Shown here: positions 8,620 to 17,583 of the stretch, one piece after another
Numbering within the stretch: position 1 is the stretch's first letter
Layout of the letters: every line of letters begins with the position of its first letter
Notes under the pieces: generated by a model
The model's input: only the letters and a program-made list of their open reading frames with translations
Told to the model about the DNA's origin: nothing
The model's database searches: none
Translations under genes and position numbers: made by a program
Assembly (NCBI RefSeq): GCF_002222635.1
Contig: NZ_CP022419.1
Coordinates: forward strand, 124,001 to 188,000
DNA length: 64,000 nt
Source of the DNA: Pseudosulfitobacter pseudonitzschiae
GTDB taxonomy: Bacteria > Pseudomonadota > Alphaproteobacteria > Rhodobacterales > Rhodobacteraceae
Direction of reading: 5' to 3'

Positions 8620-9423
8620 ATGACCGATCCGATCGTCCTGCTAGACATTAAAGACCGTATTGCAACGGTCACCCTGAACGACCCCGACCGGCGCAACCCG
8701 ATCACCGGCAATAACATGATCGAGGCTATGCTGGACGTCTTTGATCAGGTGCAGCGCAACCCGGATGTCAGCGTGATGGTCCTGACCGGGGCGGGGTCCG
8801 CCTTTTGCGCCGGTGGCGACATTAAGGCCATGCACAACAAAACCGATCAATTTGGTCTACCGCCTCTTGACGTCGCGGAGAGCTATATCAATGGAATTCA
8901 GCGTATCCCGATCGCGCTTTATAATCTGGATGTTCCGACAATCGCTGCTGTGAACGGCGCGGCGGTCGGTGCCGGGTGTGACCTGACCATGATGTGCGAC
9001 ATGCGGATCGCCTCGGAGAAGGCAAAGTTCGGTGAAGTCTTCCTCAACCTGGGGATTATCCCCGGCGATGCGGGCAGTTGGTTTCTGATCCGTCGGCTGG
9101 GCTATCAGATGGCAGCCGAACTGACGTTTTCGGCGCGGATGATAGACGCGGCCGAAGCGCTGGACCTTGATATGGTGCTAGAGGTTGTGCCCCACAACGA
9201 TCTGATGGCCAGGGCGCGCGCAAAAGCCGCCGTCATTGCCGCCAAGCCGCCGCGCACGGTGCGCACCGCCAAAAGGTTGTTGCGTAATGCCGAGCGCATG
9301 GATCTGCCTGATTTTCTGAACACCGCTGCCGCCTATCAGGCACTCATGCACCAAACCGGTGACCATCACGAAGCACTGTCGGCTTTCCTGGAAAAGCGTC
9401 AGCCGACATATTCGGGGAAATAG
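8620..9423 (+). CDS. Enoyl-CoA hydratase/isomerase family protein
   Basis: A 267-aa crotonase-fold protein. The oxyanion-hole motifs are GAGSAFCAGGDIKAM near residues 56-69 and AAVNGAAVGAGCDLTMMCDMR near 108-128. The region KFGEVFLNLGIIPGDAGSWFLIRRLG has Glu in the first usual acid/base position, but Gly-Asp-Ala where many hydratases have the second Glu, so an isomerase or other crotonase activity is possible. Start: ATG with AAAAGGAACGCAG. It follows the SDR gene and precedes two thioesterase genes in the same operon. Confidence 0.85.
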   Translation: MTDPIVLLDIKDRIATVTLNDPDRRNPITGNNMIEAMLDVFDQVQRNPDVSVMVLTGAGSAFCAGGDIKAMHNKTDQFGLPPLDVAESYINGIQRIPIALYNLDVPTIAAVNGAAVGAGCDLTMMCDMRIASEKAKFGEVFLNLGIIPGDAGSWFLIRRLGYQMAAELTFSARMIDAAEALDLDMVLEVVPHNDLMARARAKAAVIAAKPPRTVRTAKRLLRNAERMDLPDFLNTAAAYQALMHQTGDHHEALSAFLEKRQPTYSGK

Positions 9424-9434
9424 GGCATGCTGCA

Positions 9435-9923
9435 ATGAGTGATACCAAAGATGCAGAACGGTTTGCGATGATCGCAAGCGTCTGGAATTCGAGGGCCAAG
9501 GGCCTGATCGCCGAGATGGACTTAAAGATCGAACGCGCCGACCGGCAAGGCGTTGAAATACGGATGCCATTCAACCCAGATTTCTGTTTGGATGAAGAAG
9601 GCACAATGTTGCACGGCGGTGTCCTGACGGCCCTGCTCGACAGCGCCTTTGGGCTAGCCAACTTTCTGGCGATCGACGACGTCCAGACAATGGCAACCCT
9701 CGATCTGCGTGTCGATTATCTGCGCCCGGCAAGTTCGCGTGCCGACGTCATTGTGTTTGCCGATTGCTACCGGCAGACCCGACACATCGCATTCGGAACC
9801 GGAAAAATTTGGTTTGACACCGCTGATTGCGAAGAGGTCGCCCGAGGATCGGCGACCTTTGCCCTGACACGCGGAAAGGGCAGTTTGTTGGATAAAATGA
9901 ATACAGGAGGCCCAGGCGGATGA
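9435..9923 (+). CDS. PaaI-type hotdog-fold thioesterase 1
   Basis: A 162-aa hotdog-fold protein. The core LDEEGTMLHGGVLTALLDSAFG has the HGGxxxxLxD helix of the PaaI/4HBT family, and ATLDLRVDYLRPAS is the matching strand. Such enzymes hydrolyse acyl-CoA thioesters, releasing CoA when intermediates build up. It overlaps the next thioesterase gene by 4 bp (ATGA). The two proteins share only the fold motifs, so they may form a heteromer or have different substrates. Confidence 0.8.
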   Translation: MSDTKDAERFAMIASVWNSRAKGLIAEMDLKIERADRQGVEIRMPFNPDFCLDEEGTMLHGGVLTALLDSAFGLANFLAIDDVQTMATLDLRVDYLRPASSRADVIVFADCYRQTRHIAFGTGKIWFDTADCEEVARGSATFALTRGKGSLLDKMNTGGPGG

Positions 9924-10321
9924 AGCTCAGCGACATACAGGCGCGATGTGATCGTGTGCCGTTCTTCCGTCACTTGGGTTTTTCAGTAACTGAAGCCAAC
10001 GACACGCATTTTGTGGCACGTATGCCATTCGAACAGCGACACATAGGCAACCCCGTACTTGATACATATCATGGCGGGATAATTGCCAGTTTTATGGAAA
10101 TAATTGCCTCATTGACCGTGTTGGACGATCTAGAATCACCCCCACCAAAACCGATCAATCTGACCGTTGACTATCTTCGACCCGGGCTGCCGGGAACGTT
10201 GAACACACGCGCCACGGTCTCGCGTAAAGGTCGGCGAATGGCAAGCGTCGAAACCATTGCCTGGCTGGAAGATGAGGGAAAGCCAGTCGCAAAGGGCCTA
10301 TTCCACTTTCTGTTGGTCTGA
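9920..10321 (+). CDS. PaaI-type hotdog-fold thioesterase 2
   Basis: A 133-aa hotdog protein. The motif NPVLDTYHGGIIASFMEIIASLTVL has HGG but Glu where its neighbour has Asp in the catalytic helix, and NLTVDYLRPGLPGTL is the typical strand. The start ATG overlaps the preceding stop and has AGGAGGCCCAGGCGG upstream. It is the last gene of the plus-strand beta-oxidation run; the sequence after it is a decayed IS fragment. Confidence 0.8.
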   Translation: MKLSDIQARCDRVPFFRHLGFSVTEANDTHFVARMPFEQRHIGNPVLDTYHGGIIASFMEIIASLTVLDDLESPPPKPINLTVDYLRPGLPGTLNTRATVSRKGRRMASVETIAWLEDEGKPVAKGLFHFLLV

Positions 10322-10416
10322 CCCCAACGGACCCTCAAAAGGGCACCTCCAAAAATTGCCCCGGCCTTGGCGCTCCGATATGATGGGACAGTGACCAGGC
10401 AGTGGGAGATGCATTG

Positions 10417-10611
10417 ATGGCACAGACGGGACCTGCTGATCTTTCTGACTGTTATGCAAAGCGGCACGTGAATAAAGACCCGCTGGTCGAAATTGACGCG
10501 TTGGGGCCGTGGGAGGAGTTTCGCTCAACTCTAGACCGGGTCAGCCGCAAACCGGATGCGGATCACAAGTCACGCGCCGGGTGCCCGCCGATAGACGCAG
10601 TTCTGACGGTC
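10417..10611 (+). pseudogene. IS5-family transposase, N-terminal fragment
   Basis: The reading from MAQTGPADLSDCYAKR to SRAGCPPIDAVLTV matches the usual opening of one IS5-group transposase type (FFDLxDRYxxL...DPLVxIDxxxPWExFRxxLxRVWRKPxxxRKSRAGRKPxDAVLMFK). It then ends in unrelated sequence with no DDE domain. Several conserved residues are already lost. It marks an old insertion at the junction between the beta-oxidation genes and the alk island. The inverted repeats were not found. Confidence 0.6.
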
Positions 10612-10803
10612 GCAGGCTGTTCCCGCTGCCCCGTAGTCGCGAAAACAATCAAAACAGAGGAGCCAAAGATTTAGGCGCAATAAAACTACGAAAGGGTCCC
10701 GCCCAATACTCAAATAAGATCTTTCGCGCTCCACAGACAGAAGCATTTCAGGACCACCGAACCCTTTTACCCTACCATTTTCCTTCCGCCAGCACCGATG
10801 TGC

Positions 10804-10827
10804 GCACCAGCATTTATGTACTGGTGC
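10804..10827. terminator. Hairpin downstream of the minus-strand thiolase
   Basis: GCACCAG and CTGGTGC, 7-bp perfect arms with a 10-base loop, 45 bp past the thiolase stop. No T-run follows on either strand, so termination is weak or unproven. The rest of 10612-10872 shows no gene. Confidence 0.3.
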
Positions 10828-10872
10828 CCAACAATTCATAACTCTTGCGATTTCAGGGCAGACTATAGGACT

Positions 10873-12054
10873 TCAATCCCCCAGTTTTTCTATTGCAATC
10901 GCGATCCCCTGACCGCCCCCAATACACATTGTGATCAGAGCCTTCGTTCCACCAAAACTGTCAAGGGCATTGAGGGCTTTCAGAGTCAGGATCGCTCCAG
11001 TGGCGCTAATCGGATGGCCAAGCGCGATTGCTCCGCCGTTCGGATTTACCTTTTCCGGATTCAAACCAAGCACTTTATTCACAGCCAGGGCCTGCGCAGC
11101 GAACGCCTCGTTTGATTCTATCACGTCGAAATCAGCGATGTTCAGCCCGGTGCGTGCGCATAGCGCCTGTACGGCCGGAATTGGGCCGATCCCCATAACT
11201 TCGGGGTCCACTCCGGCAATCGAGTAACCCAAAATGCGCGCCCGCGGCTGCAGACCAGCTTTTTTTGCTGCGTCAGCCCGTGCTAGAACCATCGCGGCAG
11301 CACCATCGTTAATCCCGCTGGCATTTCCTGCTGTCACGCTGCCGCCCTTGCGGAACACGGGCTTCAGCCCGGCCAGCGCCTCCGCAGTCGTCGCCTTAGG
11401 GTGTTCATCTGTGTCAAACACAGCAGTGCCTTTGCGGGTTTTCAATTCAACTGCCGTGATTTCTCGCTTAAAGCTACCATCACCAATCGCTCTTGCCGCG
11501 CGGGCTTGGCTGGTCAGCGCAAAGGCGTCTTGGTCAGCCCGTGTAATTTGCAGCTCAGTCGCCACGTTTTCGGCCGTAACACCCATATGCCCGGATCCAA
11601 AAGGGCACGTCAGCGCGCCTAACATCATGTCCACCGCGGTGATATCACCCATTTTCTGTCCCCACCGCGCCTGCGGAATGATATGGGGGGAGCGGCTCAT
11701 ACATTCAGCGCCGCCTGCAAGGGCGAAATCGGCGTCGCCCAACATCAACGACTGCGCGGCCGAAACAATCGCCTGAGCGCCGGATCCGCACAACCTGTTG
11801 ACATTCATTGCGGGGGCGCTTGCCGGCACACCAGCCTGCATTGCGACCACGCGCGACAAGTACATATCCCGTGGCTCGGTATTAATGACGTGACCAAACA
11901 CCACCTGGCCGATTTGATCAGCCTTTAAACCTGAACGTTCTAGCGCCGCTTTGGCTACAATTGTTCCCAGTTCGATTGGCGAGGTTCCTGCAAGGCTACC
12001 CCCGAAAGTACCAATGGCGGTGCGTGCGCCATCAAGAATTACAACGTCTGTCAT
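10873..12054 (-). CDS. Acetyl-CoA C-acetyltransferase (thiolase)
   Basis: A 393-aa degradative or biosynthetic thiolase of standard length. The nucleophile is in NVNRLCGSGAQAIVSAA near residue 88, with NPNGGAIALGHPISATGA near 345 and the second Cys in MCIGGGQGIA near 378. It catalyses cleavage of acetoacetyl-CoA or 3-ketoacyl-CoA, the last step of beta-oxidation, or the reverse condensation as in PHB synthesis. It lies 87 bp after alkT on the same strand, so it may be the third gene of an alkS-alkT-thiolase transcript. GPo1 has no thiolase at this place. Confidence 0.88.
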   Translation of the reverse strand: MTDVVILDGARTAIGTFGGSLAGTSPIELGTIVAKAALERSGLKADQIGQVVFGHVINTEPRDMYLSRVVAMQAGVPASAPAMNVNRLCGSGAQAIVSAAQSLMLGDADFALAGGAECMSRSPHIIPQARWGQKMGDITAVDMMLGALTCPFGSGHMGVTAENVATELQITRADQDAFALTSQARAARAIGDGSFKREITAVELKTRKGTAVFDTDEHPKATTAEALAGLKPVFRKGGSVTAGNASGINDGAAAMVLARADAAKKAGLQPRARILGYSIAGVDPEVMGIGPIPAVQALCARTGLNIADFDVIESNEAFAAQALAVNKVLGLNPEKVNPNGGAIALGHPISATGAILTLKALNALDSFGGTKALITMCIGGGQGIAIAIEKLGD

Positions 12055-12141
12055 GTATCTTCCATTTCTTCTGCTTTAGTTTCACCGTAGTTAGAGCATC
12101 TGATTGAATGCCGTCGTTCCGCCGACAATCACCACTGCAAG

Positions 12142-13314
12142 CTATTCGGCAGGGTGGATAAGTTTAGAAAGTTCACTTTGCCGTTTGGACAAGTTGATTG
12201 TTTCGGTCGCGACAAGCCGGTCCCCCGCAAAGGCATGCACTTCCGTCTCAACCCCGTTTTTCCCATTGAACGCAACCAGCTTGTCGTAACGCGTGAGCCC
12301 GCCCAACCCCTGAAGCTTCATCCCCAATAGATCGGACCAGAACCGTGGTGGCGCAGCGTCGGGAATGCGAACGCCACAGATGCTGCTTGCTGCGATCTGA
12401 GCCTGAACCATAGCATTGTGGATTGTCTCAATGCGTATCCGACCGCCATAATAGGAGTTTTCGGCTGCGGCACAGTCGCCGATTGCGTAGATGTCGGGAT
12501 CCGAACTGCGCATGGCCTCATCGACTATGATTCCATTGTCGCAAAGCAACCCAGCGTGGACGGCCAAACCTTGGTTCGGCAAGGCTCCGATGCCGACGAC
12601 GACCAGATCTGCCGCCACTGCTTCACCGCTTTCCAGAATGCAGGTCCGCGCCTGCCCGTCAACGCCATCTATCCGGGCCAATCTGGCGTTCAGAGCAAAC
12701 CGGATGCCAGCGGCCTTAAGCTGCCTTGTGATAACATTGGTGGCCGAAGGTGTGGCGACCCGCGCCATCACACGTCCAGCGGATTCGATTACCGTGACCT
12801 GCTTGTCTAGTGCAACCGCAGCGGAGGCAACTTCCAGCCCGATCACGCCGCCGCCAAGGATAGCCACCGATTTTGCGCTACGTAGCGATTTGTGCAGGCG
12901 CGTGGCGTCAGACAAATTACGCAGATAGCAAACATTGCTCAGACCTGCACCGGGACAGCGCAGGCGCCGTGCGCTGGACCCGGTCGCAAGAATAAGTTCG
13001 TCATAGGGATAATGAACGCCCGCTTTTGTCAGGACGGCCTTGGCAGTCCGATCTATCGCTACCACTCCTTGACCCATTTCCAAGGTGATACCGTTCGTTG
13101 GAAAAAACGCCCCAGGCTTCAATAGCGTCGCTGCGGGCGGCTTATCTTTTGCAAGAAAAGCCTTCGACAGGGGCGGCCTTTGGTAGGGGGCAACGGATTC
13201 AGCCCCCAATATCACGACCTGCCCCTCAAAGCCCTGCTGACGCAGCGCTGATGCCGCATTCACACCAGCGGTTCCGGCCCCTACTATCACGATCTTATCC
13301 AAGTTATCCTGCAT
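12142..13314 (-). CDS. alkT: Rubredoxin reductase AlkT
   Basis: A 390-aa FAD protein that passes electrons from NADH to the rubredoxin AlkG. Two dinucleotide motifs are visible: VIVGAGTAGVNAASALRQQG near residue 9 for FAD and AILGGGVIGLEVASAAVALD near 148 for NADH. IYAIGDCAAAENSYYGG near 272 is the third FAD contact. QRPPLSKAFLAKDK, RVMARVATPSATN and ATETINLSKRQ follow Pseudomonas GPo1 AlkT (385 aa) closely from memory. It lies 21 bp after alkS on the same strand, as in the GPo1 alkST operon. Confidence 0.88.
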   Translation of the reverse strand: MQDNLDKIVIVGAGTAGVNAASALRQQGFEGQVVILGAESVAPYQRPPLSKAFLAKDKPPAATLLKPGAFFPTNGITLEMGQGVVAIDRTAKAVLTKAGVHYPYDELILATGSSARRLRCPGAGLSNVCYLRNLSDATRLHKSLRSAKSVAILGGGVIGLEVASAAVALDKQVTVIESAGRVMARVATPSATNVITRQLKAAGIRFALNARLARIDGVDGQARTCILESGEAVAADLVVVGIGALPNQGLAVHAGLLCDNGIIVDEAMRSSDPDIYAIGDCAAAENSYYGGRIRIETIHNAMVQAQIAASSICGVRIPDAAPPRFWSDLLGMKLQGLGGLTRYDKLVAFNGKNGVETEVHAFAGDRLVATETINLSKRQSELSKLIHPAE

Positions 13315-13335
13315 TTCAGTTCTTTCCGCGTTGGG

Positions 13336-15960
13336 TCATATCAGGTTACGCGCCTGTGCTTCGGTGACCGCCTGTACGCGACTGCGCACATTGAGATCGG
13401 CGAATATTTTTCTCATGTGCCATTTCACGGTGTCTTCACGCACTAAAAGCCGGTCGGCAATCTGCTTGTTGGACAGACCTTCGCGCACGTAGCGCAAAAC
13501 TCTGATTTGTTTTGACGAAAGCGTCGTCCCCTCCCGCCTTGTGCTTTTTGGTAATAAGCTCCGAACTCCCACAAGCTGATCGCTTGTTTCAACTTTCTGT
13601 GCCGGAACAACAAATTCCAGATCGGTAAATGCAACATCGCTGGTGATCGTCAGCCCCGCCAACAGATCGCGGGTATCTCCAGCCGTCTGGAAACACCCCA
13701 GCAGCAAAACCATCTCATACGCCTCGGTCGCAACCTTTCGAGCGATCGGCACTGACTCTGATGCCGCATGTGCACCTGCGGCGCACATCAATGCGCGCAC
13801 TTCCAAGCGCCCGGCGTCAATTGCGCGCGCAGTACGACCTGCTTCATTCGCATTCTTTACGGCCAGACTGTATTGACCATTTCGCAAGGCAGCTAAGGCC
13901 CGCAAAATCGACAATTGAGCGCGCAATGGCCGGGCATGGAGTCCAGAGAACACCGGATCACTTTCTTTCGGCATCGCCTTATCGAATCCCTGTATTCCCT
14001 CGGCTATATACAGTTCGGCAATCTCCATCTGGATGAGTGTCTCCAAACGATACAGTTTTTTCTCCTGGGCAAGTGCACGGACCCTCTCAAGCAAGGCCAG
14101 CGCACCGCGCAGATCGTTCGTTCTCCGCCGCCAAGCCGCAGCCACGCGGCAAACGCGGTAAAGAATATCTGTGACTCCATACTTACCTGCAAATTCCAGA
14201 TAGCTTTCTACTAAATCATCAGAAAACTCCAACATTCCCAGCTCACATGATGCCTCGGCTTCAAAAGAGATAAGCATTTTGGCCGAGAACGGCGTGCGCT
14301 CCACCTGCACGTTCGGATCGATCCGCGCCGCCTCGATCAAGCGCTGTGCACCATACATATCGCCGCGATTTAAGGCCGCTTGGATTTCAGCGGCATGTAA
14401 CCAACCGAATGCAAATCTCTGACGACCCGCAGTATTGGCTGGATTTGCGAGCACCAGAAACTTGCTCAATTCTGAAAACCGGCTTTGGCTGGACATGATA
14501 AAAGTCAAGCAAGTTAAGGCCGCTCCTTTCCCTACAACGTTTACGTTGCCAAATTCGGAAATCCAATTAGTACAAAGCGTTTCACTGAGCTGTAGATCAT
14601 CGTGTGTCGCGTAGCCGATAGCTCGAACCAACTGCCGCCAACCCCAGTCAATTCGCGATGTTTCATTCATGCGAGTTTCGGGCATAGCGTTTAGCAGCTT
14701 TTCCGCTTCCGACGCCTCCTGACTGAAATAGAGTGTCCATGCATAGGCCAGCGTGATGGCGGGGTTGCTCTGCATAGCCCGTTTCGGGACTTGTATCAGC
14801 AAGGATCGTAGCGCTTCAATCTCACCCTGACGCAGAGCTAGATCAAGCATAATATCTTCGCTTAACCCAAGAGCCCAGCGATGATCCCCCGCACGCAACG
14901 CCAAATTGATCGCCTGCTGAAATTCACGGCGTCGCCAATGCCAAAAGGCCGCTCGTTTCAGGAAATAGGATCCCCGCTCTGGGGTACGGGCTAAAAAACG
15001 CTCCTGAAAGTAGTCTCGCAAGGCGGGATGAAGCAAAAAGATATCTGCGTGGATCTTGCTTCTAAGCAACAAGTTATGATCGAAGGCGATGTCACCCATC
15101 AGCGCAGCGGCATCATCTGTCTTGAAAACATAGTTGAAGCTTTCGCTCGAAATCGGAGCGATCGTGGCTGCTCTTTCAAGAAACCTGAGATGCTTTTCTG
15201 TCAGGGATGGCACAATCTCTTCCAGAAAGAAGCGCTTTGTCTCAGGCCATCTACTTGCCTTGTCATCCGGAAACTCTGTGCCGGTCATGATCTTGCAAAG
15301 TGCCGGCCAGCCCCTTGTCTCATGCATCATTTCGTCAGCAGAATATGACTTGCCCGTGTTCGAAAACGCCTCGACCTCTTTCTCGCTAAAAGAAAGGTCA
15401 TCGAGCAATATCTCCAACACGCCGGTTTGAAGCGTGAGCTGAGCAAAACCACGCCGCGATACCGCAGCAAAAGCGAAGTGAAGGTTACGGGGCGATTCGG
15501 TTACGAACACCTCAAGGCGACTGACAAAGTCCCCACCTTGATCCAAATCATCGACACAAATCAGAACTGGCGACATAAGCAGCGAATCAATCTGCCACAT
15601 CGCCGTGGCCAACTGCCGAAAATCTTTTGGCACCGCGGGGGCCCCAACTTGCGTAGGCGGATAAATTTGGCCGCAAATCGCCGCGACCAAATCCGCCTCG
15701 CTATCATAGCCCGCCGCCAAAGACACGTATGCAAAGCGGTTGCCATCATTGGCAAAGTGAAGGCAGTTTTGCGCTAATAATACTGATTTTCCATAGCCTT
15801 GTGGACCACGGTATATCAATGTGCGCAATTCAGACTGCGCCTCAAAGGTGAGATGCGCGCGCGCAATACAGTCCCCGGAAATGGCATTGACCCGCGCCAA
15901 TACACGAGCGCGCCCTGCCTCTCTTGTTGAGGCCGAAATATCGGTGTTCTTGCTAAACAT
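13336..15960 (-). CDS. alkS: AlkS, MalT/LuxR-type activator of the alk genes
   Basis: An 874-aa STAND-type regulator, close in length to GPo1 AlkS (about 880 aa). It has a P-loop in YRGPQGYGKSVLLAQ near residue 53, an acidic Walker B-like stretch LICVDDLDQGG near 135, a long helical TPR-like middle, and a C-terminal LuxR HTH (LSSKQIRVLRYVREGLSNKQ, then VKWHMRKIFADLNV). Known AlkS senses alkanes and activates PalkB and its own gene. It is divergent from alkB across a 219-bp spacer containing a perfect 20-bp palindrome. The specific name rests on the alkT-alkB context as well as on length and domains. Confidence 0.85.
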   Translation of the reverse strand: MFSKNTDISASTREAGRARVLARVNAISGDCIARAHLTFEAQSELRTLIYRGPQGYGKSVLLAQNCLHFANDGNRFAYVSLAAGYDSEADLVAAICGQIYPPTQVGAPAVPKDFRQLATAMWQIDSLLMSPVLICVDDLDQGGDFVSRLEVFVTESPRNLHFAFAAVSRRGFAQLTLQTGVLEILLDDLSFSEKEVEAFSNTGKSYSADEMMHETRGWPALCKIMTGTEFPDDKASRWPETKRFFLEEIVPSLTEKHLRFLERAATIAPISSESFNYVFKTDDAAALMGDIAFDHNLLLRSKIHADIFLLHPALRDYFQERFLARTPERGSYFLKRAAFWHWRRREFQQAINLALRAGDHRWALGLSEDIMLDLALRQGEIEALRSLLIQVPKRAMQSNPAITLAYAWTLYFSQEASEAEKLLNAMPETRMNETSRIDWGWRQLVRAIGYATHDDLQLSETLCTNWISEFGNVNVVGKGAALTCLTFIMSSQSRFSELSKFLVLANPANTAGRQRFAFGWLHAAEIQAALNRGDMYGAQRLIEAARIDPNVQVERTPFSAKMLISFEAEASCELGMLEFSDDLVESYLEFAGKYGVTDILYRVCRVAAAWRRRTNDLRGALALLERVRALAQEKKLYRLETLIQMEIAELYIAEGIQGFDKAMPKESDPVFSGLHARPLRAQLSILRALAALRNGQYSLAVKNANEAGRTARAIDAGRLEVRALMCAAGAHAASESVPIARKVATEAYEMVLLLGCFQTAGDTRDLLAGLTITSDVAFTDLEFVVPAQKVETSDQLVGVRSLLPKSTRREGTTLSSKQIRVLRYVREGLSNKQIADRLLVREDTVKWHMRKIFADLNVRSRVQAVTEAQARNLI

Positions 15961-16035
15961 TTTCTCCCTGAGGCAAGGACATAAGCCTGTGCGCTCTCCA
16001 TATTATTCACCCTAAATAGGAAAAGCAGAAAGCCA

Positions 16036-16055
16036 AACTACACTTTAGTGTAGTT
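16036..16055. promoter_or_regulatory. Palindrome in the alkS-alkB spacer
   Basis: AACTACACT-TT-AGTGTAGTT: perfect 9-bp arms around 2 bp, 125 bp before the alkB start and 76 bp before the alkS start. A dyad of this kind is typical of a LuxR-type dimer, so AlkS is the obvious candidate. Binding is inferred. Confidence 0.5.
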
Positions 16056-16179
16056 GCGGTGGGCAAAACAACCAGCATTTTAGCGAGACACATCGCCGCT
16101 CGTTGGAAAATTCGTCGCACTACGTGGCAAAATCACCAGAAATCGGAGCGGAGACTGCAGTTTCAGGGAGGAAATGCGC

Positions 16180-17385
16180 ATGACCACTGTCTCAAAAGAA
16201 CCCGACTCCATTGCGGAGTACGTCGATAAGAAACGTTATCTATGGATGCTTTCTGTAATATGGCCAGCGACCCCAATCATCGGCCTCTACCTGGTGGCGC
16301 AAACGGGATGGAGCATTTGGTACGGTCTTGTTCTCTTCGTCTGGTACGCGCTGGTTCCGCTATTGGATGCCATGTTCGGAGAGGACTTCAACAACCCACC
16401 CGAAGAAGCCGTCGAGGCTCTGGAAAAAGACCGGTACTACCGCGTCCTGACCTACCTCACCGTGCCTATGCACTATGCTGCCCTTTTGGCGTCAGCTTGG
16501 TGGGTCAGTACGCAAAGCATGTCATTGCTTGAAATCGTCACTCTGGCATTGTCGCTGGGAATTGTGAACGGTCTTGCTTTGAACACTGGCCACGAGTTGG
16601 GCCACAAGAAAGAAACCTTTGATCGCTGGATGGCCAAGTTGGTGCTTGCGGTTGTCGGCTACGGCCATTTCTTTATCGAGCACAACAAAGGCCATCATCG
16701 CGATGTCGCGACCCCAAAAGACCCGGCAACGTCGCGGATGGGCGAAAGCATTTACAAGTTTTCAACCCGTGAAATTCCCGGTGCCTTCCGCCGTGCGTGG
16801 GAACTCGAAGAAGAGCGCCTGTCGCGTCGTGGCAAAAGCCCCTGGAGCCTTGAAAACGAGATTTTGCAGCCTATGCTGATAACCTTTGCTCTCTATGTTG
16901 GGCTGCTCGCCTTCTTTGGCCCCCTGATGCTGATATTCCTGCCCATACAGATGGCATTCGGCTGGTGGCAGCTGACCAGCGCCAACTATATCGAGCACTA
17001 CGGGTTGCTGCGTGAAAAACTGGACAACGGTCGCTACGAGCACCAAAAACCCCACCATTCGTGGAATTCAAACCACATCATGTCGAACCTGATCCTGTTC
17101 CACCTCCAGCGCCACTCCGACCACCATGCGCACCCAACGCGGTCCTACCAGTCGCTGCGTGATTTCAAGGATTTGCCAGCGCTGCCCACAGGCTACCCTG
17201 GCATGTTCTTCATGGCGATGGTTCCGGGTTGGTTCCGCGCTGTCATGGACCCCAAAGTGGTCAACTGGGCGCACGGCGATCTGAGCAAAGTCCAGATCGA
17301 CGACGGCAAGCAGGAGCACTACGAGCAGAAATTTGGGTCGATCGGCGTATCGCCCGGAATTTCCGCAGCCACCGCCGCGGAATAA
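16180..17385 (+). CDS. alkB: Alkane 1-monooxygenase AlkB
   Basis: An integral-membrane diiron hydroxylase that converts medium-chain n-alkanes to 1-alkanols. The histidine boxes are all present: HELGHKKETFDRW, EHNKGHHRDVATPKD, NYIEHYGLLRE and LQRHSDHHAHPTRSYQSLRD, among several hydrophobic spans. The start at 16180 (MTTVSKEPD) is chosen because GGGAGG is 8 bases upstream, the protein is then 401 aa like GPo1 AlkB, and the chain-length-gating Trp (VWY motif) becomes residue 55 exactly as in GPo1. An upstream ATG at 16174 is too near the ribosome site. Similarity to the gammaproteobacterial enzyme is striking for an alphaproteobacterial context and suggests transfer. Confidence 0.95.
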   Translation: MTTVSKEPDSIAEYVDKKRYLWMLSVIWPATPIIGLYLVAQTGWSIWYGLVLFVWYALVPLLDAMFGEDFNNPPEEAVEALEKDRYYRVLTYLTVPMHYAALLASAWWVSTQSMSLLEIVTLALSLGIVNGLALNTGHELGHKKETFDRWMAKLVLAVVGYGHFFIEHNKGHHRDVATPKDPATSRMGESIYKFSTREIPGAFRRAWELEEERLSRRGKSPWSLENEILQPMLITFALYVGLLAFFGPLMLIFLPIQMAFGWWQLTSANYIEHYGLLREKLDNGRYEHQKPHHSWNSNHIMSNLILFHLQRHSDHHAHPTRSYQSLRDFKDLPALPTGYPGMFFMAMVPGWFRAVMDPKVVNWAHGDLSKVQIDDGKQEHYEQKFGSIGVSPGISAATAAE

Positions 17386-17390
17386 CCTGC

Positions 17391-17441
17391 TGATCGGTCC
17401 TGTCAGGGCCGCCGAAAGGCGCGCCCTGACAGGACCGATCA
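17391..17441. terminator. Strong hairpin between alkB and alkG
   Basis: TGATCGGTCCTGTCAGGGC pairs with its exact complement ending at 17441; inside, CGCC-GAAA-GGCG continues the stem with one bulged base, giving a stem of about 23 bp capped by a GAAA tetraloop. It begins 5 bases after the alkB stop. There is no T-run, so it is more likely an mRNA-stabilising or attenuating element that sets alkB levels apart from alkGHJK than a simple terminator. The remaining 142 bp before alkG show no gene. Confidence 0.65.
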
Positions 17442-17583
17442 CAAAACAGTCTCCAAAAATAAAGATGATCGTTGCTTTGTCAGCAGAGCATTCTGATGTT
17501 GCCAAAAATTCTTGTTTGGCCGCCTGAACCCGCTCGCCTCTTTCAAAGCAAGCTAAATGAACGACCAAGGGAGGAAATTGGAC

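Noticed and set aside
17391-17441. Rho-independent terminator after alkB
   Set aside because: The stem is strong but has no T-run on either strand, so a classic terminator is unlikely.
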